Below the pieces are notes generated by a model. It was not told the origin of the DNA. It was given only the letters and a program-made list of their open reading frames with translations, and did not search any database. Shown piece by piece: positions 7,841-17,218 of a stretch of 64,000 nt of DNA. Source of the DNA: Pelagibacteraceae bacterium AG-325-J13 (lineage in GTDB: Bacteria; Pseudomonadota; Alphaproteobacteria; Pelagibacterales; Pelagibacteraceae); contig QBYL01000001.1 of NCBI GenBank assembly GCA_003282835.1, forward strand, positions 124,001 to 188,000. Direction: 5' to 3'. How positions within the stretch are numbered: the first letter of the stretch is position 1; every line of letters starts with the position of its first letter. The position numbers and the translations under genes are program-made.

Positions 7841-8647
7841 TTGAAAAAATTAGACCATATAGCTGAAATTGCACTAACCTATAACACGTATATTATCGAC
7901 TTATGGGGAGTGATGCATAATGGAATTAAGCTAAACAGTAAGGCGATTGAGGTGGTTGATAAATTATTCTCAAAAGAAAAAAAATTAGTCTTCTTATCTA
8001 ATGCTCCTAGGCCAAGCGAAAAGGTGAAAAGTTTTCTTAAAAATATGAATATGAGTGAAAAATTTCTTGAAAGTATCGTTACATCTGGCGAAGCAGCTAT
8101 GCAAGCAATTAATGAAAATAAATATGGAAAATATTTCTATCATTTAGGGCCATCAAGAGATGAGTCTATATATGTTAAAGTGAAGAAAAATAAAACCTCT
8201 TTAGAAGATTGCGATTTTATATTATGTACAGGATTACATGATGAGTATGGAGAAAATTTAGAATTATACAATCAACTATTAAAAAATTCTCTTTCAAAAA
8301 AATTGATATGTACAAATCCAGATTTAATAGTACATAGAGGAAACGTTGCTGAAATATGTGCTGGAAAAATTGCTGAATTATTCGAAAAATTAGGCGGACA
8401 GGTAGTTTACTTCGGTAAACCACACAAAGAAATTTATCAAATGTGTTTTAGTGAAAAAGAAAAAGTTTTAGCTATAGGTGATAATTTGCGTACGGATATT
8501 AAAGGTGCAAATAATCTTAATATTGACTCAGTTTTTATTACAGATGGGGTGCATAGAAATGAGTTTAAAAATGATGAAGATTTATTAAATCTTTTTAATA
8601 AATACGGCGCTAAGCCAAATTTTTTTCAGAGTGCATTAACTTGGTAA
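7841..8647 (+). CDS. HAD-superfamily IIA hydrolase (TIGR01459-like)
   Basis: NagD-like phosphatase of the HAD subfamily IIA; the alphaproteobacterial group is usually found beside ribF, as here. Motif I is IIDLWGVMHNG, motif II LVFLSNAPRPS, then FGKPHKEIYQ and the acidic motif LAIGDNLRTDIKGANN. Motif I reads DLWGV in place of the usual DxDGV, as in the TIGR01459 group. The start is TTG at 7841, with AAGGA about nine bases upstream. It ends one base before ribF; its substrate could be a flavin-pathway phosphate, but that is inference from position. Confidence 0.85.
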   Translation: MKKLDHIAEIALTYNTYIIDLWGVMHNGIKLNSKAIEVVDKLFSKEKKLVFLSNAPRPSEKVKSFLKNMNMSEKFLESIVTSGEAAMQAINENKYGKYFYHLGPSRDESIYVKVKKNKTSLEDCDFILCTGLHDEYGENLELYNQLLKNSLSKKLICTNPDLIVHRGNVAEICAGKIAELFEKLGGQVVYFGKPHKEIYQMCFSEKEKVLAIGDNLRTDIKGANNLNIDSVFITDGVHRNEFKNDEDLLNLFNKYGAKPNFFQSALTW

Positions 8648-8648
8648 A

Positions 8649-9563
8649 ATGAAAATTTATAATAATCTTAATTTAAATAAAAAATTTAAAAATTCGGTAA
8701 TTGCAATTGGTAATTTCGATGGCATTCACTTGGGGCATCAAAAAGTACTGAAACAAGCCAAACAAAAAGCAAAGATAAATAAAATACCTTTAGGTTTAAT
8801 ATCATTTGAACCAATGCCAGTGATGTTTTTTAATCAAAAGATAAAAAATCATAGAATAAACTCTCTTGAACAAAAGAAAAAACAATTAAAAATCTTAAAA
8901 TTAAATTTTATATTATTAATTAAATTTAATAAAAAATTCTCATTTATAAGTGCAGATAAGTTTATTAAAAAGATTATTTTTGAAAAATTAAGATCTAAAT
9001 ATGTTTTCGTAAGTAAAAATTTTAAATTTGGTAAAAATAGAAAAGGTAACATTAATACTTTGAAAAAATTTCAAAATACATATGGATATAAAACAATAAT
9101 TACACCCCCATTAAAAAAAGCAAAGAAAATAATTTCATCAACTCTAATTAGGAAGAAAATACAGTTAGGAAAAATAACTGAAGCTAATAAACTTTTAAAT
9201 CGTCCTTGGTCAATTGAGGGCAAAGTCATAAAAGGTTCAAAAAGAGGAAGAAAAATTGGTTTTCCCACATGTAATATAAAGCTCAATGACTATATAATTC
9301 CTAAATTAGGTGTTTACTCTGTAATGGTTAAAATAGGTCAAATTAAAAAAAAAGGAATAGCAAACATTGGGTACAGACCAACATTTAATGGCCAAAATTT
9401 ATTATTAGAGGTAAATATATTTGGAATTAATAAAAATTTATATAATAAGATAATTAAAGTAAGCTTTATAAGATTTATTAGACCTGAAAAAAGATTTAAA
9501 AGATTAGAACAATTAAAAAAACAAATAAAAATTGATATTAATTTAGCTAAGAAAAATGTCTAA
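8649..9563 (+). CDS. ribF: Bifunctional riboflavin kinase / FMN adenylyltransferase
   Basis: Makes FMN and then FAD from riboflavin. The N-terminal nucleotidyltransferase domain has VIAIGNFDGIHLGHQKVL (HxGH motif). The C-terminal kinase domain has KGSKRGRKIGFPTCNIKL and KKGIANIGYRPTF. 304 aa, normal length. It overlaps ileS by 8 bases, the ribF-ileS-lspA order seen in many bacteria. Very lysine- and isoleucine-rich, as expected from the base composition. Confidence 0.95.
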   Translation: MKIYNNLNLNKKFKNSVIAIGNFDGIHLGHQKVLKQAKQKAKINKIPLGLISFEPMPVMFFNQKIKNHRINSLEQKKKQLKILKLNFILLIKFNKKFSFISADKFIKKIIFEKLRSKYVFVSKNFKFGKNRKGNINTLKKFQNTYGYKTIITPPLKKAKKIISSTLIRKKIQLGKITEANKLLNRPWSIEGKVIKGSKRGRKIGFPTCNIKLNDYIIPKLGVYSVMVKIGQIKKKGIANIGYRPTFNGQNLLLEVNIFGINKNLYNKIIKVSFIRFIRPEKRFKRLEQLKKQIKIDINLAKKNV

Positions 9564-12288
9564 AGATAACCTACAGCTCCCCAAAACTAATTTTTCAATG
9601 AAAGCTAGCTTGCCTACAAAAGAGCCAAAAATTTTAGAAAAATGGAATAAGGAAAAAATTTTTGTAAAATTAAGAAATAATTCTAAAGGTAAGGAAAAAT
9701 TTATTCTTCATGATGGACCACCGTACGCTAACGGTCATATCCATATGGGTACTGCTTTAAACAAAATTTTAAAAGATATGATTACTCGATTTCACCAAAT
9801 GACTGGGAAAGACTCAGTTTATGTACCTGGTTGGGATTGCCATGGTTTACCAATAGAATGGAAAATAGAGGAACAATATAAAAAAAAGAAAAAAAATAAG
9901 GATGAAGTTCCAATCAAACAATTTAGAGAAGAATGTAGAGAGTTTGCGAAAGACTGGATTAAAGTTCATATTAAAGAATTTAAGCGCTTAGGAGTTGTTG
10001 GAGATTTTGAAAACTATTACTCTACTATGAGCAATGAAGCTGAAGCACAAATAGTAAGAGAACTTGGAAAGTTTCTGATGGATGGAAGTCTTTATCAAGG
10101 TTTTAAGCCAGTATTGTGGTCAACAGTTGAAAAAACAGCTTTAGCAGATGCTGAGGTTGAATACATGGAGCATACATCAAATACAATTTATGTAGCATTT
10201 AAAATTAAAGATACAAAAAAAGATTTTTTAAAAGACGCTAATGTGATTATTTGGACAACAACACCATGGACTATCCCAGCAAATAAAGCCCTAGCATTTA
10301 ATAAAAATATTGATTATTCAGTGATTGAAATTGAAAGCTTGGAGCATTTTAAAGAGAAAAAGATTGTTGTAGCAAAAAACTTGATCGAGTCATTAATAAA
10401 ATCATGTGAAATAAAGAATTATAAAATTCTTAAAACATTTAATGGAGCCGAACTTAATGGAACAGTTTGTCATCATCCATTTTTAAAATTAAATTTCACT
10501 TATGATGTGCCAATGTTAGAAGCTAGTTTTGTTGACCTTGACCAAGGTACAGGGATAGTACATTGTGCGCCGAGCCATGGTCCCGATGATTTTAATTTAT
10601 GTTTGAAAAATAATATTCCATCAAGTTATACAGTTAACAACGCAGGTCTTTACACTGATGAAATACCTTTTTTTAAAGATACTCATATCTTTAAAGCAGA
10701 TCCGCTAGTAATTGAAAAATTAAAAGAACAGTCTAAATTACTAAAAAATAGTAAGTTGCACCATAGTTACCCTCATTCATGGAGATCCAAAGCTCCATTA
10801 ATTTATAGGGCTACTCCACAATGGTTTATATCAATGGAAAAAAATTCATTAAGAAATAAAGCTATCAAAGCAATAAATGAAACAATTTTCTACCCTCAAA
10901 AAGGTAAAGAAAGACTATTATCAATGATTGAAGGAAGACCTGACTGGTGTGTCTCGAGACAAAGAGTTTGGGGAGTTCCTTTACCTATTTTTATAAATAA
11001 GAAAACCAATGAGCCACTCAGAGACAAAGAAGTGATTGAGAGAATAGCTAAAATTTATGAGAAAGAAGGCTCAGATTGTTGGTTTACTGACGATCCTGGA
11101 AAATTTTTAGGAGATAAACATGATCCAAAAGAGTATGACAAACTCAACGATATTGTTGAAGTATGGTTTGACAGTGGTTCTACACACAGTTTTGTACTAG
11201 AAAAAAGAAGTGACCTAAAATGGCCTGCGGATATGTATCTTGAAGGATCAGATCAGCATCGAGGATGGTTTCATTCATCATTGTTAGAGTCATGTGGTAC
11301 AAGAGGAAAAGCCCCATTTAAAAGTATTCTTTCCCATGGTTTTGTGGTTGATGGCAAAGGACTTAAAATGTCAAAATCGTCAGGTAATGTTATTTCTCCC
11401 GAAGAAATTCTAAAGAATTACGGTGCAGATATTCTAAGAGCATGGGTAGCATCTTCAGATTATTCAGAAGATTTAAGGATAGATAATAATATTCTGGCAC
11501 AACATGCAGAGTCCTATAGAAAAATTAGAAATACCTTTAGGTTCATACTTGGAAATATTAAAGATAATTTTGTAGAACAAAATTTTGCAAAATTAGAAAT
11601 AGATAAACTAAGTGAATTAGACCAATACATTCTTCACAAACTTTTTGTATTAGACGGTGCTATAAAAGAAAATCTCAAAAATTATAATTTCCATAAACTT
11701 TATAAAGAATTATTAAATTTTTGTTCCTTAGATCTCTCGTCTTTTTATTTTGATATTAGAAAAGATGTCTTATATTGCGACAGTTTAAATTCAAAAAAAA
11801 GAAAGGACTGTGTAACAATACTGAATATAATACTAGAGTGCTTAATAAAATGGTTTGCACCTATTTTCGTATTTACTACTGATGAAATTTACAGTTTGAT
11901 AAGTAAAGATAAAAAAAATATTCATGAATACGAGTTCCCAAAGATTCCAAGTAAATGGAATAATCAAAATCTAAGTAATAAGTGGAGTAGACTCTATGAT
12001 ATCAAACAAGAGGTAAACATCGCAATTGAAGAAAAGAGAGCAAATAAAGAAATCGGCTCAAGTTTAGAAGCTGAACTCAAGATAACTTCTAACAAAGAAA
12101 TTTTTGATTTATTAGATGGAATGGATTTACCTGAGTACTTCATTACATCGAAAGCTGACAAATTTAAAAATGATATTGACGATAAATTAACGATTGAGGT
12201 TAAGAAAACAAGCGGAACAAAATGTCCTAGATGTTGGAAAATTTTAAAGACAAAATGCGCAAGATGTGGTGAAGCTACAGTAAATTAA
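9556..12288 (+). CDS. ileS: Isoleucyl-tRNA synthetase
   Basis: Class I synthetase, 910 aa, full length. The HIGH motif is in HDGPPYANGHIHMGTALNK (about residue 65) and KMSKS in GLKMSKSSGNV. The CP1 editing domain is present (IIWTTTPWTIPANKA, GTGIVHCAPSHGPDDF). The C-terminal zinc finger CPRCWKILKTKCARCGE marks the bacterial IleS1 type. It starts inside ribF and is followed three bases later by lspA. Confidence 0.98.
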   Translation: MSKDNLQLPKTNFSMKASLPTKEPKILEKWNKEKIFVKLRNNSKGKEKFILHDGPPYANGHIHMGTALNKILKDMITRFHQMTGKDSVYVPGWDCHGLPIEWKIEEQYKKKKKNKDEVPIKQFREECREFAKDWIKVHIKEFKRLGVVGDFENYYSTMSNEAEAQIVRELGKFLMDGSLYQGFKPVLWSTVEKTALADAEVEYMEHTSNTIYVAFKIKDTKKDFLKDANVIIWTTTPWTIPANKALAFNKNIDYSVIEIESLEHFKEKKIVVAKNLIESLIKSCEIKNYKILKTFNGAELNGTVCHHPFLKLNFTYDVPMLEASFVDLDQGTGIVHCAPSHGPDDFNLCLKNNIPSSYTVNNAGLYTDEIPFFKDTHIFKADPLVIEKLKEQSKLLKNSKLHHSYPHSWRSKAPLIYRATPQWFISMEKNSLRNKAIKAINETIFYPQKGKERLLSMIEGRPDWCVSRQRVWGVPLPIFINKKTNEPLRDKEVIERIAKIYEKEGSDCWFTDDPGKFLGDKHDPKEYDKLNDIVEVWFDSGSTHSFVLEKRSDLKWPADMYLEGSDQHRGWFHSSLLESCGTRGKAPFKSILSHGFVVDGKGLKMSKSSGNVISPEEILKNYGADILRAWVASSDYSEDLRIDNNILAQHAESYRKIRNTFRFILGNIKDNFVEQNFAKLEIDKLSELDQYILHKLFVLDGAIKENLKNYNFHKLYKELLNFCSLDLSSFYFDIRKDVLYCDSLNSKKRKDCVTILNIILECLIKWFAPIFVFTTDEIYSLISKDKKNIHEYEFPKIPSKWNNQNLSNKWSRLYDIKQEVNIAIEEKRANKEIGSSLEAELKITSNKEIFDLLDGMDLPEYFITSKADKFKNDIDDKLTIEVKKTSGTKCPRCWKILKTKCARCGEATVN

Positions 12289-12291
12289 TAA

Positions 12292-12804
12292 ATGAATATT
12301 GTAAAAAATTTTGAAAAAATAAATTTACCTTCTTTGTTTACTAAGAATAATCTAGTTTCATTTTTTGTTATAATAATAGTTTTTTTACTAGATAGAATTT
12401 CAAAAAATATAATAGTTAATTCAGAATTGATTGAAAATGATATTTATGTAAATGATTTCCTTAATTTTGACTTAACATGGAATACAGGAATTGGATTTGG
12501 TTTTTTTAGTTCAAATTCTCAAATGATTTATAATTCAATTACCTTTTTTATTGGAATTGTAATTATTGCAATTTTTTTCATCTTATTAAAATCAAAGCTA
12601 ATTGATAAATTACTATTTGCTTTAATATTGGGAGGGGCTTTAGGAAATTTTTACGATAGAATCACGTATTTTGCAGTGCCTGATTTTATAGATTTTCATT
12701 ATCAAAATTTTCACTGGTTTACATTTAATATCGCAGATATATTTATTTCATTAGGAATTATTATTTTATTACTAAAAGACTTTTTAATAAAAAATGTTAA
12801 ATAA
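12292..12804 (+). CDS. lspA: Lipoprotein signal peptidase (signal peptidase II)
   Basis: Inner-membrane aspartyl protease that cleaves signal peptides of lipoproteins. 170 aa with four hydrophobic segments. Catalytic region: NTGIGFGFF, GGALGNFYDRITYFAVPDFIDF (first Asp) and FNIADIFISLG (second Asp). It overlaps by 11 bases a small lipoprotein gene, which is itself a likely substrate. Confidence 0.96.
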   Translation: MNIVKNFEKINLPSLFTKNNLVSFFVIIIVFLLDRISKNIIVNSELIENDIYVNDFLNFDLTWNTGIGFGFFSSNSQMIYNSITFFIGIVIIAIFFILLKSKLIDKLLFALILGGALGNFYDRITYFAVPDFIDFHYQNFHWFTFNIADIFISLGIIILLLKDFLIKNVK

Positions 12805-13099
12805 CAAAAAAATATTAATATTATTTGCAAGTATTCTTTTTTTTAACTCTTGTGGTGGTGATGTCGGTAAGGTTTTAAGAAATGAAAAAATTCAAAATAC
12901 TGATGAATTTTTGGTGAAAAAAAGAGAGCCATTAATTTTACCACCAGACTATAATAAAATGCCTAGTCCTGGTTCTTTAACAAAGCAAAAAGAGAAAAAC
13001 GAAGTAGAAAATATATTAAAAATACCTGAGGAAAGTAGTAATGAAATTAAAAACGAAAACTCAGTCGAGCAATCCATAATTGATAAAATTAAAAAGTGA
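12794..13099 (+). CDS. Small lipoprotein, BamF-like (DUF3035)
   Basis: 101 aa. A basic N-terminus and hydrophobic stretch end in FFNSCGG, a serviceable lipobox with Cys 20. The following DEFLVKKREPLILPPDYNKMPSPG matches the alphaproteobacterial DUF3035/BamF signature (DEFxVxxRxPLxxPPDF). BamF is an outer-membrane lipoprotein of the barrel assembly complex. Placement directly after lspA is common in alphaproteobacteria. The rest is charged and of low complexity. The stop overlaps the GTG start of pgi (GTGA). Confidence 0.75.
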   Translation: MLNNKKILILFASILFFNSCGGDVGKVLRNEKIQNTDEFLVKKREPLILPPDYNKMPSPGSLTKQKEKNEVENILKIPEESSNEIKNENSVEQSIIDKIKK

Positions 13100-14310
13100 A
13101 AAATAATAATATAATATACAAAAACCAAATACAAAAAAAATATTTGAATACGAAAATTGAAAATAGATTGAAAATAAATTTTCCAAAAATATTTTTGAAA
13201 TTTTACAAAGATAAAGATATACCCAACAATCCTTTTTATACTCTTAATAAAAATTACGATTATAAATTTAATAAAAAGGAATTATTTAAATTTAAAAAAT
13301 ATAAAAAAGTAGTTATAATTGGAATGGGTGGATCGATACTTGGTGCAAATGCAATTTATTCATTTTTAAAAAAAAAAATAAAAAAAGAATTTTTATTCTT
13401 AAATAATATTGATGAAACAAAATTAGAATTTATTAAGAAAAAAAAGGATTTAAATAAAACATTATTTTTAATTATTTCAAAATCAGGTAATACAATTGAA
13501 ACTTTATCAAACCTTTTTGCATTAAAGGTTGTTAAGAAAAAAGCAAAAAATATTATAATCATTTCAGAAAAGTCTAATAATTTTTTATATTCATATGCAA
13601 AAAAAATGAATATTTATCATATTGAGCATAAAAATTATATTGGTGGTAGATTCTCAGTATTTTCTGAAACTGGAATAGTCCCAGCTCTTCTCATGGGTTT
13701 GGATATAAACAAGTTTAAAGCAAATACATTGAATTGCTTTAAACAAAAAAATAAATCATTTTTAAAAAATAGTTCTATAAATATGACTAATCTTTTAAAT
13801 ACTGGAAAAATAAAAAATTTAATTTTCGTGAACTATCTGCCCGAATTAAATGAATTTTTTTATTGGTGCCAACAATTAATAGCTGAAAGTTTAGGGAAAA
13901 AAAATAAAGGTTTTTTGCCATTTGTATCCTCAGCTCCGAGGGATCATCACAGTTTATTACAACTATATTTAGATGGACCGTCAGATAAGATTTTTAATAT
14001 TTTTAGTTTAAGGTCTAAAAAAAAGAAAAATATTATTAATCTGAGCGACAACAACTTCAATTTTTTAAAAGGCAAAGCTTTAAATGAAATAAAAAGAGCT
14101 CAGAAAAATGCACTTATACAATCTTTAAAAAAAAATAAAATACCTTTTAGAGAAATCGAAATTTCTGAAATTAATGAAGATACACTAGGTGAATTATTTT
14201 CATACTTCATGTTGGAGACTGCAATTATTGGTAAATTATTAAATATAAATCCTTTTGACCAGCCAGCAGTTGAAGAAGTTAAAATTACTACAAAAAAATT
14301 ATTAACTTAA
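13096..14310 (+). CDS. pgi: Glucose-6-phosphate isomerase
   Basis: Interconverts glucose-6-P and fructose-6-P. 404 aa, shorter than the ~550 of E. coli, in the compact range of the family. VVIIGMGGSILGANAIY, FLIISKSGNTIETLSNLF (sugar-phosphate binding SIS domains), SAPRDHHSLLQLYLDGP (catalytic His) and INPFDQPAVEEVK are present. The start is GTG at 13096 overlapping the previous stop. Its 3' end overlaps convergent rsmD by 9 bases. Extremely lysine-rich N-terminal third. Confidence 0.93.
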   Translation: MKNNNIIYKNQIQKKYLNTKIENRLKINFPKIFLKFYKDKDIPNNPFYTLNKNYDYKFNKKELFKFKKYKKVVIIGMGGSILGANAIYSFLKKKIKKEFLFLNNIDETKLEFIKKKKDLNKTLFLIISKSGNTIETLSNLFALKVVKKKAKNIIIISEKSNNFLYSYAKKMNIYHIEHKNYIGGRFSVFSETGIVPALLMGLDINKFKANTLNCFKQKNKSFLKNSSINMTNLLNTGKIKNLIFVNYLPELNEFFYWCQQLIAESLGKKNKGFLPFVSSAPRDHHSLLQLYLDGPSDKIFNIFSLRSKKKKNIINLSDNNFNFLKGKALNEIKRAQKNALIQSLKKNKIPFREIEISEINEDTLGELFSYFMLETAIIGKLLNINPFDQPAVEEVKITTKKLLT

Positions 14311-14865
14311 AAATTTAGCAAATATAATTTTTGATCTACCGTATTCTTTCGTTGTCAAAATATTTAATATTTTAATAAGTTGATCGAAACTACCTATTTC
14401 TCTATGTATAACAATTAGATGGTCGGTTTTGTATATTTTTCTTTGTCGAATTAATCGTAAATCACCGAGGATTTTTTTTTCTGCAAATGGAGGGTCCAAA
14501 AAAATAATGTCATATTGTGTTGAAATATTTGACTCCAAAAAATTAACAACATCATCATTCACTACAATTGACTTCTTAATTAATGATAAATATTCTAAAT
14601 TTTTTTCTAATGTATTAACAACAATTTTATCTTTTTCGACAAAAGTAGTTTCTTCAGATCCTCTAGATATACATTCAATTCCAAAGGATCCTATGCCTGA
14701 GTAAAGGTCAAGAACTTTTGATTTTTCCAATTTAACGTCTATAAGATTAGAGTGAGCAATGACATTAAATATGCTTTCTTTTACAGAATCTTTTAAAGGT
14801 CTAGTAGTTTTTGATTTCAAAAAAGAAATTGATTTACCCTTTAAGTCTCCACTTATAATTCTCAT
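14302..14865 (-). CDS. rsmD: 16S rRNA (guanine966-N2)-methyltransferase RsmD
   Basis: SAM-dependent methylation of G966 in 16S rRNA. 187 aa. MRIISGDLKGKSI, TRPLKDSVKESIFNVI (family signature), the SAM motif VLDLYSGIGSFGIEC and catalytic IIFLDPPF are visible. It follows purD with a 4-base overlap and is convergent with pgi. Confidence 0.94.
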   Translation of the reverse strand: MRIISGDLKGKSISFLKSKTTRPLKDSVKESIFNVIAHSNLIDVKLEKSKVLDLYSGIGSFGIECISRGSEETTFVEKDKIVVNTLEKNLEYLSLIKKSIVVNDDVVNFLESNISTQYDIIFLDPPFAEKKILGDLRLIRQRKIYKTDHLIVIHREIGSFDQLIKILNILTTKEYGRSKIIFAKFLS

Positions 14866-16130
14866 TTTTTTTTAATTACTCTCCACCCTATATCTTTTCT
14901 AAAAAAACCATACTTCCAATTAATTACTTTTAAAGTTTTAATAATATCTTTTCTAATATTATAAAATATATTTCCTGTGGAAGTAACGTTAAGAACCCGT
15001 CCTCCATTAGAAAATATACTACCATCTTTCATTTTTGTGCCAGCGTGGAAAAGCAATATTTTTTTTTTATTATCTACTTTATCTAAATTTTTAATTATTC
15101 TATTTTTTTTGTATTTATATGGATATCCCTTTGAACATAAGACTATAGTCATACATTTTATACTTTTCCATTTTATTAAAATATTTTTTAAATTATTTTT
15201 CTGAGCTTTTACTAAAATATTTAATATGTCAGTTTTCAACCTCGGCATTATTACTTGACACTCTGGATCGCCCATTCTTACATTGTACTCAATTAAATAG
15301 GGTTCATTATTTTTAATCATTAAACCGGCGTATAAGAAGCCTGTGAAGGGATTTCTTTGTTTTTTTAATTCAAGTAAAGTTGGTTTTATTATTTTATTCA
15401 AAATTTTTTTTTCTAATTCTTTATTTATTATTGGAGCCGGAGAGTATGATCCCATACCCCCAGTGTTCGATCCTTTGTCTTTTTCTTTTACTCGCTTATG
15501 ATCTTGCGCAGTACCAAAAAATTTATAATTATTCTTATCTACGATTAAAAAATAACTTGCCTCTTCACCTTCAATAAATTCTTCAAGAATTAATTTTTTT
15601 GATGTTTTGAATTTGCCGAGAAAAATCTCATTAGCTACTTTTAATAATTGTTTTTCAGTTTTGCAAATAGTAACCCCCTTACCTGCAGCTAAACCATCAG
15701 CTTTAACAACTAGAGGTAAATTATTTTTTTTTAAAAATTTTTTTATATCTGACTTATTTTTACATAGTTTATAACCAGCAGTTGGTATATTTCTTTTTTT
15801 ACAAATTAATTTCATAAAAGCTTTGGAGCCTTCTAATTGTGCTGCATATTTTGTTGGGCCAAATGCTTTAATCCTTTTTCTTCTCAAAAAATCAATTATT
15901 CCTTTTACTAAAGGTTCTTCAGGACCAACAATAACAAAATTAATTTTATGAAATTTTAATGTTTTTAAAAGTGTATTAAAATCAAGATAATTAATATCAA
16001 TATTTTCTGCAATTTTTGCTGTTCCAGCATTTCCAGGAATGCAAATAATTTTCGTGGATTTAGCTGATTCATGAATTTTTTTGCATAAAGCGTGTTCTCT
16101 TCCACCACTACCTATCAATGCAATATTCAT
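14862..16130 (-). CDS. purD: Phosphoribosylamine-glycine ligase (GAR synthetase)
   Basis: Second step of purine synthesis: ATP-dependent joining of phosphoribosylamine and glycine. 422 aa, full length. NIALIGSGGREHALCKK starts the N domain; LPLVVKADGLAAGKGVTIC and ILEEFIEGEEASYFLI belong to the ATP-grasp core; DHKRVKEKDKGSNTGGMGSYSPAP and EYNVRMGDPECQVIMP are diagnostic. It uses glycine, the ligand of the riboswitch at 0.7 kb. Upstream is a short divergent spacer to the DUF2093 gene. Confidence 0.97.
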   Translation of the reverse strand: MNIALIGSGGREHALCKKIHESAKSTKIICIPGNAGTAKIAENIDINYLDFNTLLKTLKFHKINFVIVGPEEPLVKGIIDFLRRKRIKAFGPTKYAAQLEGSKAFMKLICKKRNIPTAGYKLCKNKSDIKKFLKKNNLPLVVKADGLAAGKGVTICKTEKQLLKVANEIFLGKFKTSKKLILEEFIEGEEASYFLIVDKNNYKFFGTAQDHKRVKEKDKGSNTGGMGSYSPAPIINKELEKKILNKIIKPTLLELKKQRNPFTGFLYAGLMIKNNEPYLIEYNVRMGDPECQVIMPRLKTDILNILVKAQKNNLKNILIKWKSIKCMTIVLCSKGYPYKYKKNRIIKNLDKVDNKKKILLFHAGTKMKDGSIFSNGGRVLNVTSTGNIFYNIRKDIIKTLKVINWKYGFFRKDIGWRVIKKK

Positions 16131-16158
16131 ATAAAGATGTATTATATATAATTTATAG

Positions 16159-16359
16159 ATGAATAAAAAAAAAGCTAAACTTAACTACAAACCTAACTCT
16201 TTTGACATAATAGAGCCAGGTGATTTTGTAATTTGTGCAGTATCAAACAAAGAGATCCCATTGAAAGATTTAAATTATTGGAATGTAGAGTTACAAGAAG
16301 CTTATTTTTCTCCAATAGAGGTCAATATAAGACATAAAGAACTAACTAAAAAGAAATAA
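16159..16359 (+). CDS. DUF2093 family small protein
   Basis: 66 aa. FDIIEPGDFVICAVSNKEIPLKDLNYWNVELQEAYFS matches the alphaproteobacterial DUF2093 pattern (PGdyVvCAVTGxxIpLdeLrYWsvexQEAY). No function is established. The conserved Cys and aromatic residues suggest a folded domain, perhaps metal-binding, but that is inference. It sits between divergent purD and convergent lpxL, one base from the end of the latter. Confidence 0.8.
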   Translation: MNKKKAKLNYKPNSFDIIEPGDFVICAVSNKEIPLKDLNYWNVELQEAYFSPIEVNIRHKELTKKK

Positions 16360-16360
16360 T

Positions 16361-17218
16361 TTACTTCCATCTATTGTGTGTCCATATCCACTGATAAGGA
16401 TTATCTTTAATCATCGTTTCCAATATTTTATTAATTTTGTTCGAAGTATCTAGTTTATCATTTAAAGAGGTATAAGGAATTGGTTTAAAAACTTTCATTA
16501 CAAAACTATCATCTTCCTTTCTTTTAATAAATACAGGCACAATGTCTAACTTATACTTTAATGCAAGTTGTGCTGGCAAAGTAGTCGTCAACGCAGGTTT
16601 TCCAAAAAAATTAATTTTTTCTCCTTCACTTAATCTTTGATCAATCATTAATGCAATACTATGTTTTTTATTGATAAAATCTATAGCTTGCTTAACACCT
16701 ACACGACCTTTTTTAATTTGATTACTGCAAACATACTTTTTTCTTAAGTACTCCATCAAAGGATTAAGAAAAAAGTTATTTAATGGTCTATAAATTGTAG
16801 CTAATTTTATATTTTTTTTTGTTATCTCCATGGACATTAATTCAAAATTTGCAAAATGCCCTGAAAAAAAAATTACTGGCTTATTATTATTAAAAATTTT
16901 GTCTAAAATTTCTTTTCCTTCTATTACAATATCTGTTTGACTATTTCTTAATTTCTTTAAAAAAATATATTCAATAAAAGTTTTACCATAGTTTTCCCAC
17001 ATTTCTTTTTTGATTTTGTTTGTATTATCTGTTGAAATATTTTTTGAGAATATATCTAGATTCTTATCTATAATTCTATTTGATCTTATTAAAGGTCCCG
17101 CAATTCTAAATATTGTAGAAAATAGTTTTCTACTTAACTTGAGACCAAGAATTTTAGCTATTAAAAAAAATAAATATATAAAAAATGCTTCAAAAAAATA
17201 TTTTACAATTTTAATCAT
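16361..17218 (-). CDS. lpxL: Lipid A biosynthesis acyltransferase (LpxL/HtrB family)
   Basis: Late acyltransferase that adds a secondary acyl chain to Kdo2-lipid IVA at the inner membrane. 285 aa with an N-terminal membrane segment (FFEAFFIYLFFLIAKILG). The HX4E catalytic motif is in FFSGHFANFELMSM, followed by YRPLNNFFLNPLM and ALMIDQRLSEGEKINFFG. The end ...NPYQWIWTHNRWK is typical. Last of a four-gene lipid A block (msbA, waaA, lpxK, lpxL); overlaps lpxK by 4 bases. Chain specificity (LpxL or LpxM) cannot be told. Confidence 0.88.
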   Translation of the reverse strand: MIKIVKYFFEAFFIYLFFLIAKILGLKLSRKLFSTIFRIAGPLIRSNRIIDKNLDIFSKNISTDNTNKIKKEMWENYGKTFIEYIFLKKLRNSQTDIVIEGKEILDKIFNNNKPVIFFSGHFANFELMSMEITKKNIKLATIYRPLNNFFLNPLMEYLRKKYVCSNQIKKGRVGVKQAIDFINKKHSIALMIDQRLSEGEKINFFGKPALTTTLPAQLALKYKLDIVPVFIKRKEDDSFVMKVFKPIPYTSLNDKLDTSNKINKILETMIKDNPYQWIWTHNRWK